A stretch of DNA of 7,606 nt, from positions 1 to 7,606 of the forward strand of contig FR887091.1 in NCBI GenBank assembly GCA_000436735.1, given 5' to 3'. Under the pieces are notes generated by a model. The model did no database searches. It was given only the letters and a program-made list of their open reading frames with translations, and had not been told where the DNA came from. The DNA is from Firmicutes bacterium CAG:170. GTDB taxonomy: Bacteria > Bacillota > Clostridia > Oscillospirales > Oscillospiraceae. The position numbers and the translations under genes were made by a program. Shown here piece by piece: positions 1 to 6,500 of this stretch; the stretch's first letter is position 1, and the number at the start of each line of letters is the position of its first letter.

Positions 1-68
1 CGCCGGCCGGGCGATTTTCAGCAGTATGACGTTCGGAAAAGCAGAGCGTTCCGGGACGGGGGTGGGCG

Positions 69-85
69 GCTTCCTCAGAGGAAGC
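69..85. repeat. Inverted repeat spanning the glycosyltransferase stop codon
   Basis: GCTTCCTC and GAGGAAGC flank a single central A, giving a perfect 8-bp inverted repeat. As RNA it could fold into a 6-bp stem with a 5-base loop. It covers the last codons and TGA stop of the glycosyltransferase gene. On the minus strand no T-run follows, so it is a poor intrinsic terminator for that gene. On the plus strand a TTTTCT run lies about 8 bases beyond it. It could be a weak terminator for an unseen plus-strand gene entering from the left, or just chance. Bases 1-68 hold no gene I can support; one plus frame ends at 27-29. Confidence 0.35.
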
Positions 86-1421
86 GGTCGGTTTTCTGCC
101 AGAGGGTGTCGAGCTTTTCGGACAGCTTTTCGTATCCGCCCTGAAGGCCTTCGCGCAGCTCCTGAAGATTTCCGCGCGCGCGGTTCACGGCGGCCATGTA
201 CTCGGCGATCCGGCGATAGAATTCGTCGGACGGCGCGTCATGCGGCGGATAGGCGCCGCTGCGGAAGCGGTCAATGACGACATCATAGCGCTTGCAGGCA
301 TGGTGGATCGCGTCGTCCCAGGAGATGTAGATCTCCTTCTGGGCGTTTTCGCCGACCTGACGCAGGAGTGTGCGGTCCTGATAGATCTTTTTGAGCAGCG
401 CGGCCATGGAGGCGGCGTTTTCCTCGATGAAGAAGCCGTTGCGGCCGTCGGTGATATCCTCGGCGGCACAGCTCCCGGCGATCAGGACGCTGGCAAGGCC
501 GCAGGCCGCGGCCTCCCGGACGACCAGCCCGTTCGTATCGAAGGTGGAGGGGAAGAGGAAGAGATCGGCGCGGCAGTACCACGCGCGGATCACGTCACGG
601 TCATAGGCGGGCGCGACGAAAAAGACCTTGTCGTCCAACAGAAGCTCGTGACAGTAGGCTTCGACCTCAGGGCCGTCGGTGCCCTTGCCGACAAAAACCA
701 TGCGGAAATCGCAGCCGCTGTCCTTCAGCGCCTTCATCGCGTCGAGAATGATGCGCAGGCCCTTGTACCACATGATGCGGCCGACGAACAGGAACACCGG
801 CACACCCTCCGGCAGGTCGAGACCCTCGCCGACGGCATGGGCTTTTTCCGGCTCGACCCGCCCGGCGGCAAAGTCCACGCCGTTGGGCATGAGGATATAA
901 TCGCCCTCGTAGCCGAGCGAACGCAGATTTTCACCCGCTCCGCGGCTGACCGTCCAGACCTCGTCGCAGGCGGAGATGTTCTCCACCAGCGCGCGGATCG
1001 CGGCCTCCTGTAGCTTTTTGCCGCGGATGGCGTGCGCGATGTCGATATCGAATTTGGTATGATAGGTGAAAACCAGCGGCACATGGATCCGGTCGCGCAG
1101 GATGCGCGCCAGCACCGTGGAGGCGACCGGACAGTGCGTATGGATCAGGTCAAAATGCTTTTCCTCCAGCCGCTGCACGACCTCCGCCGAAAGCGGATTG
1201 CCGGCGCGGTAGCCGACCAGCTTTGTAAGGTCGATGCTGGGGTAGCGGACGACCTCAAAGGGAAAAACGGAATCGTCGGCGTCGGGATAATACGGCGTGA
1301 CCACCGTCGCCGAGCCGTAATCCTTTTCGATCACCCGCGCGTAATTTGTCACGGCGTTCGCCACGCCGTCGATGACCGGCGGGAAGGAATCGTTTGTCAG
1401 GCATATGTTTCTTTCAGCCAT
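75..1421 (-). CDS. Glycosyltransferase family 4 (GT-B fold), probable lipid or cell-envelope glycosyltransferase
   Basis: This 448-residue protein should transfer a sugar from a nucleotide-sugar donor to a membrane-lipid or envelope acceptor at the cytoplasmic face. No signal peptide or membrane segment is seen. The N-terminal half has the NDSFPPVIDGV loop (10-20), HTHCP (94-98) and FTYHTKFD (118-125), a pattern shared with diacylglycerol glucosyltransferase-like GT4 enzymes. The C-terminal donor domain has PNGVD (179-183), GRIMWYKG with R215 and K220 (phosphate contacts in the family), and the acidic pair D295/E303. That pair corresponds to the E-x7-E motif with its first Glu replaced by Asp. 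A charged, probably helical tail (about 400-448) may touch the membrane. The start is ATG at 1421, not the in-frame GTG at 1430, because that GTG lies inside the SD site. It is divergent from the HAD gene. Family assignment is firm; acceptor and sugar are unknown. Confidence 0.9.
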   Translation of the reverse strand: MAERNICLTNDSFPPVIDGVANAVTNYARVIEKDYGSATVVTPYYPDADDSVFPFEVVRYPSIDLTKLVGYRAGNPLSAEVVQRLEEKHFDLIHTHCPVASTVLARILRDRIHVPLVFTYHTKFDIDIAHAIRGKKLQEAAIRALVENISACDEVWTVSRGAGENLRSLGYEGDYILMPNGVDFAAGRVEPEKAHAVGEGLDLPEGVPVFLFVGRIMWYKGLRIILDAMKALKDSGCDFRMVFVGKGTDGPEVEAYCHELLLDDKVFFVAPAYDRDVIRAWYCRADLFLFPSTFDTNGLVVREAAACGLASVLIAGSCAAEDITDGRNGFFIEENAASMAALLKKIYQDRTLLRQVGENAQKEIYISWDDAIHHACKRYDVVIDRFRSGAYPPHDAPSDEFYRRIAEYMAAVNRARGNLQELREGLQGGYEKLSEKLDTLWQKTDRFL

Positions 1422-1427
1422 GAGAAG

Positions 1428-1435
1428 CACCTCCT
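1428..1435 (-). promoter_or_regulatory. Ribosome binding site of the glycosyltransferase gene
   Basis: Read on the minus strand this is AGGAGGTG, a perfect anti-16S match, 6 bases before the ATG at 1421. The GTG at 1430-1428 is part of the SD itself and so cannot be the start. This shortens the protein by three residues compared with the longest reading frame. Confidence 0.85.
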
Positions 1436-1447
1436 CGTGTTATTATT

Positions 1448-1476
1448 AAAATACCACATGGACGGAGGGCTGGCAA
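1448..1476 (-). promoter_or_regulatory. Candidate sigma-A-type promoter for the glycosyltransferase gene
   Basis: On the minus strand, TTGCCA (1476-1471, five of six matches to TTGACA) is followed after exactly 17 bases by TATTTT (1453-1448, four of six matches to TATAAT). Transcription would start near 1441, leaving a leader of about 20 bases that just holds the SD at 1435-1428. The spacing is ideal and the position fits the gene, but the -10 box is imperfect. Confidence 0.55.
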
Positions 1477-1491
1477 GTGTCGAAATAACCG

Positions 1492-1524
1492 TTGCGCAAA
1501 CGCGGATCTTCGTTATAATATAAT
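1492..1524 (+). promoter_or_regulatory. Candidate promoter for the HAD-traX operon with two overlapping -10 boxes
   Basis: TATAAT occurs twice, overlapping by one base, at 1514-1519 and 1519-1524. A weak -35, TTGCGC at 1492-1497, stands 16 bases before the first box and lies in the palindrome TTGCGCAA (1492-1499). The -10 evidence is strong and the -35 is poor, so the promoter may need an activator or rely on the -10 region. Transcription would begin at about 1526-1531, in the inverted repeat described next. Confidence 0.5.
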
Positions 1525-1543
1525 GTGTCCCGGAATGGGACGC
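1525..1543. repeat. Inverted repeat at the predicted start of the HAD transcript
   Basis: GTCCC (1527-1531) and GGGAC (1537-1541) are perfect complements around a 5-base centre, GGAAT. One G-T wobble and one G-C pair extend the stem to 7 bp. It sits directly downstream of the tandem -10 boxes, where a repressor would block initiation. In RNA it would form a small hairpin at the 5' end. An operator and a mRNA-stabilising hairpin are equally possible. Confidence 0.4.
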
Positions 1544-1573
1544 CCTCAAATATTCATTATCCACCCTGCGGCT

Positions 1574-1588
1574 GCCGGAAGGACCGGC
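1574..1588 (+). promoter_or_regulatory. Ribosome binding site in a hairpin loop before the HAD gene
   Basis: AAGGA (1579-1583) is flanked exactly by GCCGG and CCGGC, a perfect 5-bp GC-rich inverted repeat, so the SD would form the whole 5-base loop. It stands 6 bases before GTG 1590 but 18 bases before the in-frame ATG 1602. This supports GTG 1590 as the start even though the family homology really begins near ATG 1602. Confidence 0.5.
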
Positions 1589-1589
1589 T

Positions 1590-2432
1590 GTGAGATTTGC
1601 TATGAAACATGAAATCAAACTGATCGCTCTGGATCTGGACGGAACGCTCCTGAATTCGGAAAAGAAGCTGAGCGCGCGGAACTATGCCGCGCTGGAGCGG
1701 GCGGCTGCCCTGGGCATCCAGATCGTGCCCTGCACGGGACGGCTGCTGTGCGCGCTGCCGGAGGCGGTGCGCGGCCTGCCGTTCCTGCACTATGCCATCT
1801 GCGTGAACGGCGCGCAGGTCGTGGATGCGGAGACCGGGCGGACGCTCTGCCGCGCAGACATCCCACATGAACGCGGGATGGAGGTGTTCCGGACGCTGTC
1901 CGCGCTGCCCGGCGTATACGACTGCTACATGGACGGACACGGCTGGATGGACGCGGCGATGTACGACCGGCTGGAGGAATTCGCCGGGTCGCCGCAGTCG
2001 CTGGCGTTTCTGCGCAGCATCCGCACGCCGGTGCCGGATTTTCTGGGCTATATGGCCGAGAAAAAGCGCGACTTCCAGAAAATACAGATCTTCTTCCACA
2101 CCCGGGAGGAGCGTATGCGCTATGAAGCGGAGCTGAGCGGGCCGCTGGGAGACCTGAATCTGACCTCCAGCTGCGCGAACAACATCGAGATCAACAGCCG
2201 CCTCGCGGCCAAGGGCGAGGCGATGGCGGCGCTCTGCCGGACGCTCGGCTTCGGGCCGGAGAACGCGATGTGCTTCGGAGACGGCACGAACGACATCTCC
2301 ATGCTGCGTCTGGCGGGCGTCGGCGTGGCGATGGAGAACGCCGAGCCGTGCGTCAAGGAGGCGGCGGACGTGGTCACGGCCTCCTGCGACGAGGACGGCG
2401 TGGCGCAGATGATCGAGAGGACGCTGCTTTGA
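1590..2432 (+). CDS. Cof-type HAD superfamily hydrolase (HAD-IIB sugar-phosphate phosphatase-like)
   Basis: This 280-residue cytoplasmic enzyme should remove phosphate from small phosphorylated metabolites, typically sugar phosphates or cofactors, by way of a phospho-aspartate and Mg2+. All four HAD motifs are present: motif I DLDGT (nucleophile D15, acid/base D17), motif II T49 in PCTGR, motif III K208, and motif IV GDGTND (D231, D235). The roughly 155 residues between motifs II and III form the large C2-type cap of the Cof subfamily. The length is typical (260-290). Family assignment is firm; the substrate cannot be told from sequence. The start is GTG 1590, chosen for its well-spaced SD. 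ATG 1602 is the alternative and would remove only four residues. The gene is followed after 26 bases by the TraX-family gene, probably cotranscribed. Confidence 0.92.
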   Translation: MRFAMKHEIKLIALDLDGTLLNSEKKLSARNYAALERAAALGIQIVPCTGRLLCALPEAVRGLPFLHYAICVNGAQVVDAETGRTLCRADIPHERGMEVFRTLSALPGVYDCYMDGHGWMDAAMYDRLEEFAGSPQSLAFLRSIRTPVPDFLGYMAEKKRDFQKIQIFFHTREERMRYEAELSGPLGDLNLTSSCANNIEINSRLAAKGEAMAALCRTLGFGPENAMCFGDGTNDISMLRLAGVGVAMENAEPCVKEAADVVTASCDEDGVAQMIERTLL

Positions 2433-2458
2433 AAGAAAGTCTTGAGAGGAGAGACGGT

Positions 2459-3187
2459 ATGCAGACGAAAAAGGGATGGAACGGCAATCAGCTCAAGCTG
2501 ATCGCCATAATTGCCATGACCATCGATCATCTGGCGTGGACGCTCGCGCCGGGGTATTCCACCGAATGGTGGGTGCTGCTGTGCCATCTGGCCGGGCGGC
2601 TGACCGCGCCGATCATGTGGTTTTTCATCGTAGAGGGCTGGCATTATACGCACGATGTGCGGAAATACACGCTCCGACTGTTCCTGTTGGCGCTGGTGTC
2701 ACATTTTGCGTACAATTTCTGCTTCGGCATTCCGATGCTGCCCTTCCGGGAGGGGAGCTTCTTCAATCAGACGAGCGTCGCGTGGTCGCTGGCATGGGGC
2801 CTTGTGCTGCTGCGTATCCACAGCAATGAAAAGACGGCCAGCTGGCTGAAATTTGCGCTGACGATCCTGATCTGCGTGATCTCGTTCCCGTCGGACTGGA
2901 GCTGCGTGGCGTCCATGGCGATCTTATACATGGGCGTCTCGCGCGGAGATTTCAAAAAACAGATGGTGTGGATGATGGTCTGGTCGGCGGTTTATGCGCT
3001 GGTCTACTTCCTGTTCCTTGACCGGCTCTACGGACTGCTCCAGCTTGGCACCTGCCTGACGATCCCGCTGCTGCGGCGCTACAACGGCCGGCGCGGTCGC
3101 TGGAAGGGTATGGGGAAGCTGTTTTACGTCTATTATCCGCTGCATCTGGCGCTGTTGGGCCTGCTGCGCACGGCGCTGCGGGGCTGA
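2459..3187 (+). CDS. TraX-family integral membrane protein (putative acyltransferase-like)
   Basis: A 242-residue polytopic membrane protein. It is recognised by the N-terminal LKLIAIIAMTIDHLAW (12-27, with D23-H24), the LAGRLTAPIMWFFIVEGWHYT stretch (R46, E59), and the C-terminal FYVYYPLHLALLG (222-234, H229), all typical of TraX. Further hydrophobic stretches lie near 72-90, 106-119, 130-142, 148-161 and 170-187. In the F plasmid, TraX acetylates pilin. Clostridial relatives are chromosomal, have no pilus genes nearby and have no known substrate, so acyl transfer to an envelope component is only inferred. The start is ATG 2459 with AGGAG 7 bases upstream (2447-2451). A longer in-frame ORF back to 2270 only runs inside the HAD gene and is rejected. 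The gene sits 26 bases behind the HAD gene and is followed by a terminator. Confidence 0.88.
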   Translation: MQTKKGWNGNQLKLIAIIAMTIDHLAWTLAPGYSTEWWVLLCHLAGRLTAPIMWFFIVEGWHYTHDVRKYTLRLFLLALVSHFAYNFCFGIPMLPFREGSFFNQTSVAWSLAWGLVLLRIHSNEKTASWLKFALTILICVISFPSDWSCVASMAILYMGVSRGDFKKQMVWMMVWSAVYALVYFLFLDRLYGLLQLGTCLTIPLLRRYNGRRGRWKGMGKLFYVYYPLHLALLGLLRTALRG

Positions 3188-3218
3188 GATAACATATGCA
3201 GAAATGAATGAATATGCA

Positions 3219-3250
3219 AAGGCAGCCGCCCGAAGGCGGCTGCCTTCTGT
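3219..3250 (+). terminator. Intrinsic terminator of the HAD-traX operon
   Basis: GGCAGCCGCC and GGCGGCTGCC form a perfect 10-bp GC-rich stem with the stable tetraloop CGAA (3231-3234). Two A-T pairs extend it to 12 bp (3219-3246). The following tract, TTCTGTCT, is only moderately T-rich. The position 31 bases after the traX stop fits operon termination. The opposite strand has no A-to-T tract long enough for clear bidirectional use. Confidence 0.8.
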
Positions 3251-3340
3251 CTGCGCCCTGCGGACGGGAGAGTAACGAAGAATGTTGGGCGGCGGAAACG
3301 CTGAATCTGCGACATATCGAAAAAATGCACAAAAGGAACA

Positions 3341-3352
3341 CACAATATTGTG
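3341..3352. promoter_or_regulatory. Perfect palindrome, candidate transcription factor site
   Basis: CACAATATTGTG is a perfect 12-bp palindrome ending 22 bases before the -35 box of the peptidase promoter, centred about 65 bases before the predicted start site. That distance suits an activator contacting RNA polymerase from upstream. TGCAC (3326-3330) and GTGCA (3350-3354) add a second, wider inverted pair. No regulator gene is in the window, so the binding protein is unknown. Confidence 0.4.
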
Positions 3353-3374
3353 CAGCTTGAATGAGAGAAAAGCG

Positions 3375-3404
3375 TTGACAGAGAGGGAAGACAGACTTTA
3401 TAAT
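3375..3404 (+). promoter_or_regulatory. Consensus sigma-A-type promoter of the S8 peptidase gene
   Basis: TTGACA (3375-3380) and TATAAT (3399-3404) both match the consensus perfectly, separated by 18 bases, one more than ideal. Transcription should start near 3411, giving a leader of about 124 bases before ATG 3535. Two perfect hexamers at workable spacing in an intergenic gap make this the best-supported promoter in the window. Confidence 0.8.
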
Positions 3405-3474
3405 AGTAGCCAAATGCATGGAGATTAATGAAAGAAAATGGAATTTTGTGGATTTCTATGCAAATACTCCAAAA

Positions 3475-3511
3475 TGTCCTTCCGGGCGGGACAAAACTAT
3501 GCGGAAGGACA
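3475..3511 (+). promoter_or_regulatory. Leader hairpin burying a ribosome binding site upstream of the peptidase gene
   Basis: TGTCCTTCCG (3475-3484) and CGGAAGGACA (3502-3511) form a perfect 10-bp stem with a 17-base loop. The right arm contains AAGGA (3505-3509), which is the SD of the mini-ORF at 3515. The left arm TCCTTC could alternatively pair with GAAGGA (3524-3529), the SD of the peptidase itself. A shorter competing hairpin, TGTCC with GGACA (3488-3493 region), is also possible. The pairing is seen directly; a role in translation control is inferred. Confidence 0.5.
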
Positions 3512-3514
3512 AAT

Positions 3515-3538
3515 ATGCAGAAAGAAGGAAAAGAATGA
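3515..3538 (+). CDS. Possible 7-codon upstream ORF coupled to the peptidase gene
   Basis: This mini-ORF encodes MQKEGKE and then TGA. Its AAGGA (3505-3509) lies 5 bases before its ATG, in the right arm of the leader hairpin. Its stop overlaps the peptidase start as ATGA (3535-3538), the usual geometry of translational coupling, and the peptidase SD (3525-3529) lies inside it. Such a short ORF can easily arise by chance in A/G-rich leader sequence. Its support is only the well-placed SD and the overlap. Confidence 0.3.
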   Translation: MQKEGKE

Positions 3539-6500
3539 AGAAGCGCTATTTGAGCCGTGTGCTCAGCCTGCTTCTGGTTCTGACGATGCTGGCGGGATTC
3601 CTGATCCCGGCCGGCGCGGCTGGAACGGAAAGCGGGACGCAGGGTCTGGAGTTTGAGAAGACGGAAAACGTCGGCTCGGAAATGCTCGCAGAAACTGCGG
3701 AAGGTGAAGAAAAAGAAGATGCGGCCACACACACGGACAGCGACGTTGTCCGTGTATCCATCGTTCTGGACAAGGCTCCTGCGATGGAGCTCTACGGCAC
3801 GGCGGACATCACCGCCAACACGGCCGTGGCCTCCTACCGCAATGAGCTGAAGGCGCAGCAGAACAGCGTGGCGCGGAAGATCGAGACGGCGACCGGCGAA
3901 AAGCTCGACGTCGTGTGGAATCTGACGTTTGCCGCCAACCTGATCTCCGCCAACGTCGAATACGGCCAGATCGAACAGATCAGGGGAATCTCCGGCGTTC
4001 AGAAGGTCGTTCTTGAGACCCGGTATGTGCCGATGGTCGTCGATCAGAACGAGACGGCGAATCCCAACATGGCTACATCTCCCGTGCAGATCGGCTCCAG
4101 CACGGCGTGGGCCGCAGGCTACACCGGTGCGGGCAGCCGCATCGCGGTGATCGATACCGGTATCGACACGGATCACCAGTCCTTCGCAGAAGCGGGCTAT
4201 GAGTATTCCCTCGGCCAGCTGGCGGAAAAGAAGGAAATGGACGCGGACGCTTTCAAGGCAGGCCTGAAGCTGCTGGGCAAGGATGAGATCGCGCAGAAGC
4301 TCGATCAGCTGAACATCAAGGATTATCCCGCCGCAACGACGGACAATCTGTATGTCAGCTCCAAGATCCCGTTTGCCTACAACTACATCGATCAGAACAT
4401 CACCGTTGACCACGACCACGACCGTCAGGGCGAGCATGGCTCCCACGTCGAGGGCATCGCGGCGGCCAACGCCTACATCGAGAAGGCGGACGGCACGTTC
4501 GTAAGCGCGCTGGACGAGGTCAAGGTGCAGGGCGTCGCGCCCGACGCGCAGCTCCTCGTCATGAAGGTTTTCGGCGCGAGCGGCGGCGCTTATGACTCCG
4601 ACTACATGGCGGCCATCGAGGACGCGATCGTTCTCGGCTGCGATTCCATCAACCTGTCTCTCGGCTCCGCAGCGCCCGGCTTTACCCGGTGCGAGGAGTA
4701 TGAGGCGATTTTGAACAAGCTCTGCGAGAACGGCAGCGTCGTCGCCATCGCGGCCGGCAACGCCGGTTACTGGGCAGAGCATGAGGTCAACAATGTCGGC
4801 CTGCTCTACAACGGCGACGTGAACTTCCAGACGGCCGGTTCTCCCGCGACCTATACGAATTCTCTCGCGGTCGCATCTGTGGACAACTCCGGCTACACCG
4901 GCACCTACTTCACGGTGAACGGCAAGCAGGTGTTCTACAACGAGACCACCTACAATAACCGTGCGCTCAGCACGCTCCTCGGCACGCACGAGTATATCTT
5001 TATGGATAACCCCGGCGACGACGGCGACTATCTGAATCTGCCGGAGGACGGCGAAGAAGCCGAGGGCAAGATCGTGTTTGTCGAGCGCGGCAGCATCAGC
5101 TTCTCGGAGAAGGCCAATCAGGGCGGCTCCTACAATGCGGCGGCTGTGATCGTCTACAACAACCAGCCCGGCACGATCAATATGGATCTGTCTGATGCAC
5201 AGTTCGACATCCCCTGCGTGTCCATCACGAAGGCGGACGCCGACATGATCCGCAGCGCCTCCGAGGCCATCGACTACGAAAAGTGGGAAGAGCCGTTTAC
5301 CTATTATACCGGCTCGTTGACCATCACGAGCGACGTAGACTCCGTGCAGTATAACCCCGACTACTACACGATGAGCTCCTTCTCCTCGTGGGGCATCACC
5401 GGATCTCTGGAGCTGAAGCCCGAAATCACGGCCCCCGGCGGCAGCATCTATTCCGTCAACGGCGCGATCGCAGGCGGCAAGGCCTATGAGACCATGTCCG
5501 GCACCTCCATGGCGACCCCGCAGGTCGCAGGCATGGCGGCGCTGATGGGCCAGTATGTCCGCGAGAACAAGCTCGTGGAAAAGACCGGCAAGTCCGCGCG
5601 TCAGCTCATCAACAGCCTGCTGATGTCTACGGCGACGCCCGTGATTAATGGCGAAAATGAAATGCCCTACGCGGTCATTCAGCAGGGCGCGGGCCTTGCA
5701 AACGTCAACGACGCCATCAACGCCAAGTCCTTCCTCATGATGGACGACAACCTCAGCGGCACCGCCGCCGACGGCAAGGTCAAGGCGGAGCTGGGCGACG
5801 ATCCCGACCGCACCGGCAAATACTCCTTCGGCTTTACCATCAACAACCTCAACGGCGAACAGCAGGAGTACACCTTCTCCACCGAGCTGTTCACGCAGGC
5901 CATCCGGACGGTGAAGGGCGCGGAATATCTCGACACGCTGACCACCCCCATTGCCGCGAACGTGAGCTATGAGGTAAACGGACAGACGTTCGTTCCCACC
6001 AGCAAGATCGTCTGCGACGTGAACCGCGACGGCGTGACCGATGAAAAGGACGCGCAGCTCGTGCTGGACAGCATCGTGGGCCTCGAGACCCTCGACGCCG
6101 AGCAGCAGCAGATCGCCGACGTGAGCGAGGACGGCAAGGTCACGACCTATGATGCCTACCTGATCCTCAAGGGCCTCACGATCGCGTCCGTCGAGGTCCC
6201 CATCGGCTCGCAGGTCCATGTGACCGTCAGCATCGAGCTGACGGCGGACGCCAAGGCCGCGCTGAACGAGACCTACAAGACCGGCGCCTATATCGAGGGC
6301 TATGTCTATGTGGATACCGCCAACACCCCCGACGGCGAACGCCTCCCGGCGCATTCCATCCCGGTGCTCGGTTTCTATGGCAACTGGTCCGACCCGTCGA
6401 TGTATGACCATCCGACCATGAGTGAGATGCTGGCAGGCGACACGCGCACGACCTATTTCGGTTCCCGCGTGACCACCAACGCCCCATACATCGGCTATCC

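Larger units (their letters stand above)
3188..3534. other. Regulatory intergenic region between traX-like gene and S8 peptidase gene
   Basis: This 347-base gap has no convincing gene of its own except a possible 7-codon mini-ORF. In order it contains an intrinsic terminator, a perfect 12-bp palindrome, a consensus promoter, a leader hairpin and two SD sites. It is richer in A and T than the genes. TATGCA occurs four times on the same strand (3195, 3213, 3457, 3514), two of them within the 11-base direct repeat ATATGCAGAAA (3194-3204, 3513-3523). Confidence 0.7.

Noticed and set aside
1..68. 3' end of an upstream plus-strand gene
   Set aside because: One plus frame ends at 27-29 and another stays open longer, but nine codons without a recognisable motif are too little to call a gene.
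240..1013. 257-codon plus-strand frame opposite the glycosyltransferase
   Set aside because: Antisense shadow of a gene with clear GT4 motifs. It has no recognisable domain.
1428..1430. GTG start codon for the glycosyltransferase
   Set aside because: The GTG is the tail of the AGGAGGTG ribosome binding site, so the ATG at 1421 must be the start.
1557..2099. 180-codon minus-strand frame opposite the HAD gene
   Set aside because: Antisense shadow. It has low-complexity composition and no motif, and the plus strand carries all four HAD motifs.
2270..2458. N-terminal extension of the TraX-family protein
   Set aside because: The extension reads the HAD gene in another frame, and a strong SD sits directly before ATG 2459, where family homology begins.
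2459..3187. Conjugation or pilus system suggested by the TraX name
   Set aside because: No other transfer, pilin, relaxase or type IV secretion gene is present, and TraX-family proteins are common in Firmicutes chromosomes outside conjugation loci.
3438..3656. 72-codon frame overlapping the leader and the start of the peptidase gene
   Set aside because: It has a weak SD, overlaps the signal-peptide coding region in another frame, and its composition changes at the overlap. It shows no sign of being a real protein.
3133..6411. A 1092-codon open frame on the minus strand, antisense to the peptidase gene
   Set aside because: It lacks recognisable domains, is dominated by Ala, Val, Gly, Arg, His and Asp as expected for the antisense of a GC-rich gene, and runs through the peptidase promoter, leader and traX terminator. 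The plus-strand frame has a complete set of protease motifs.
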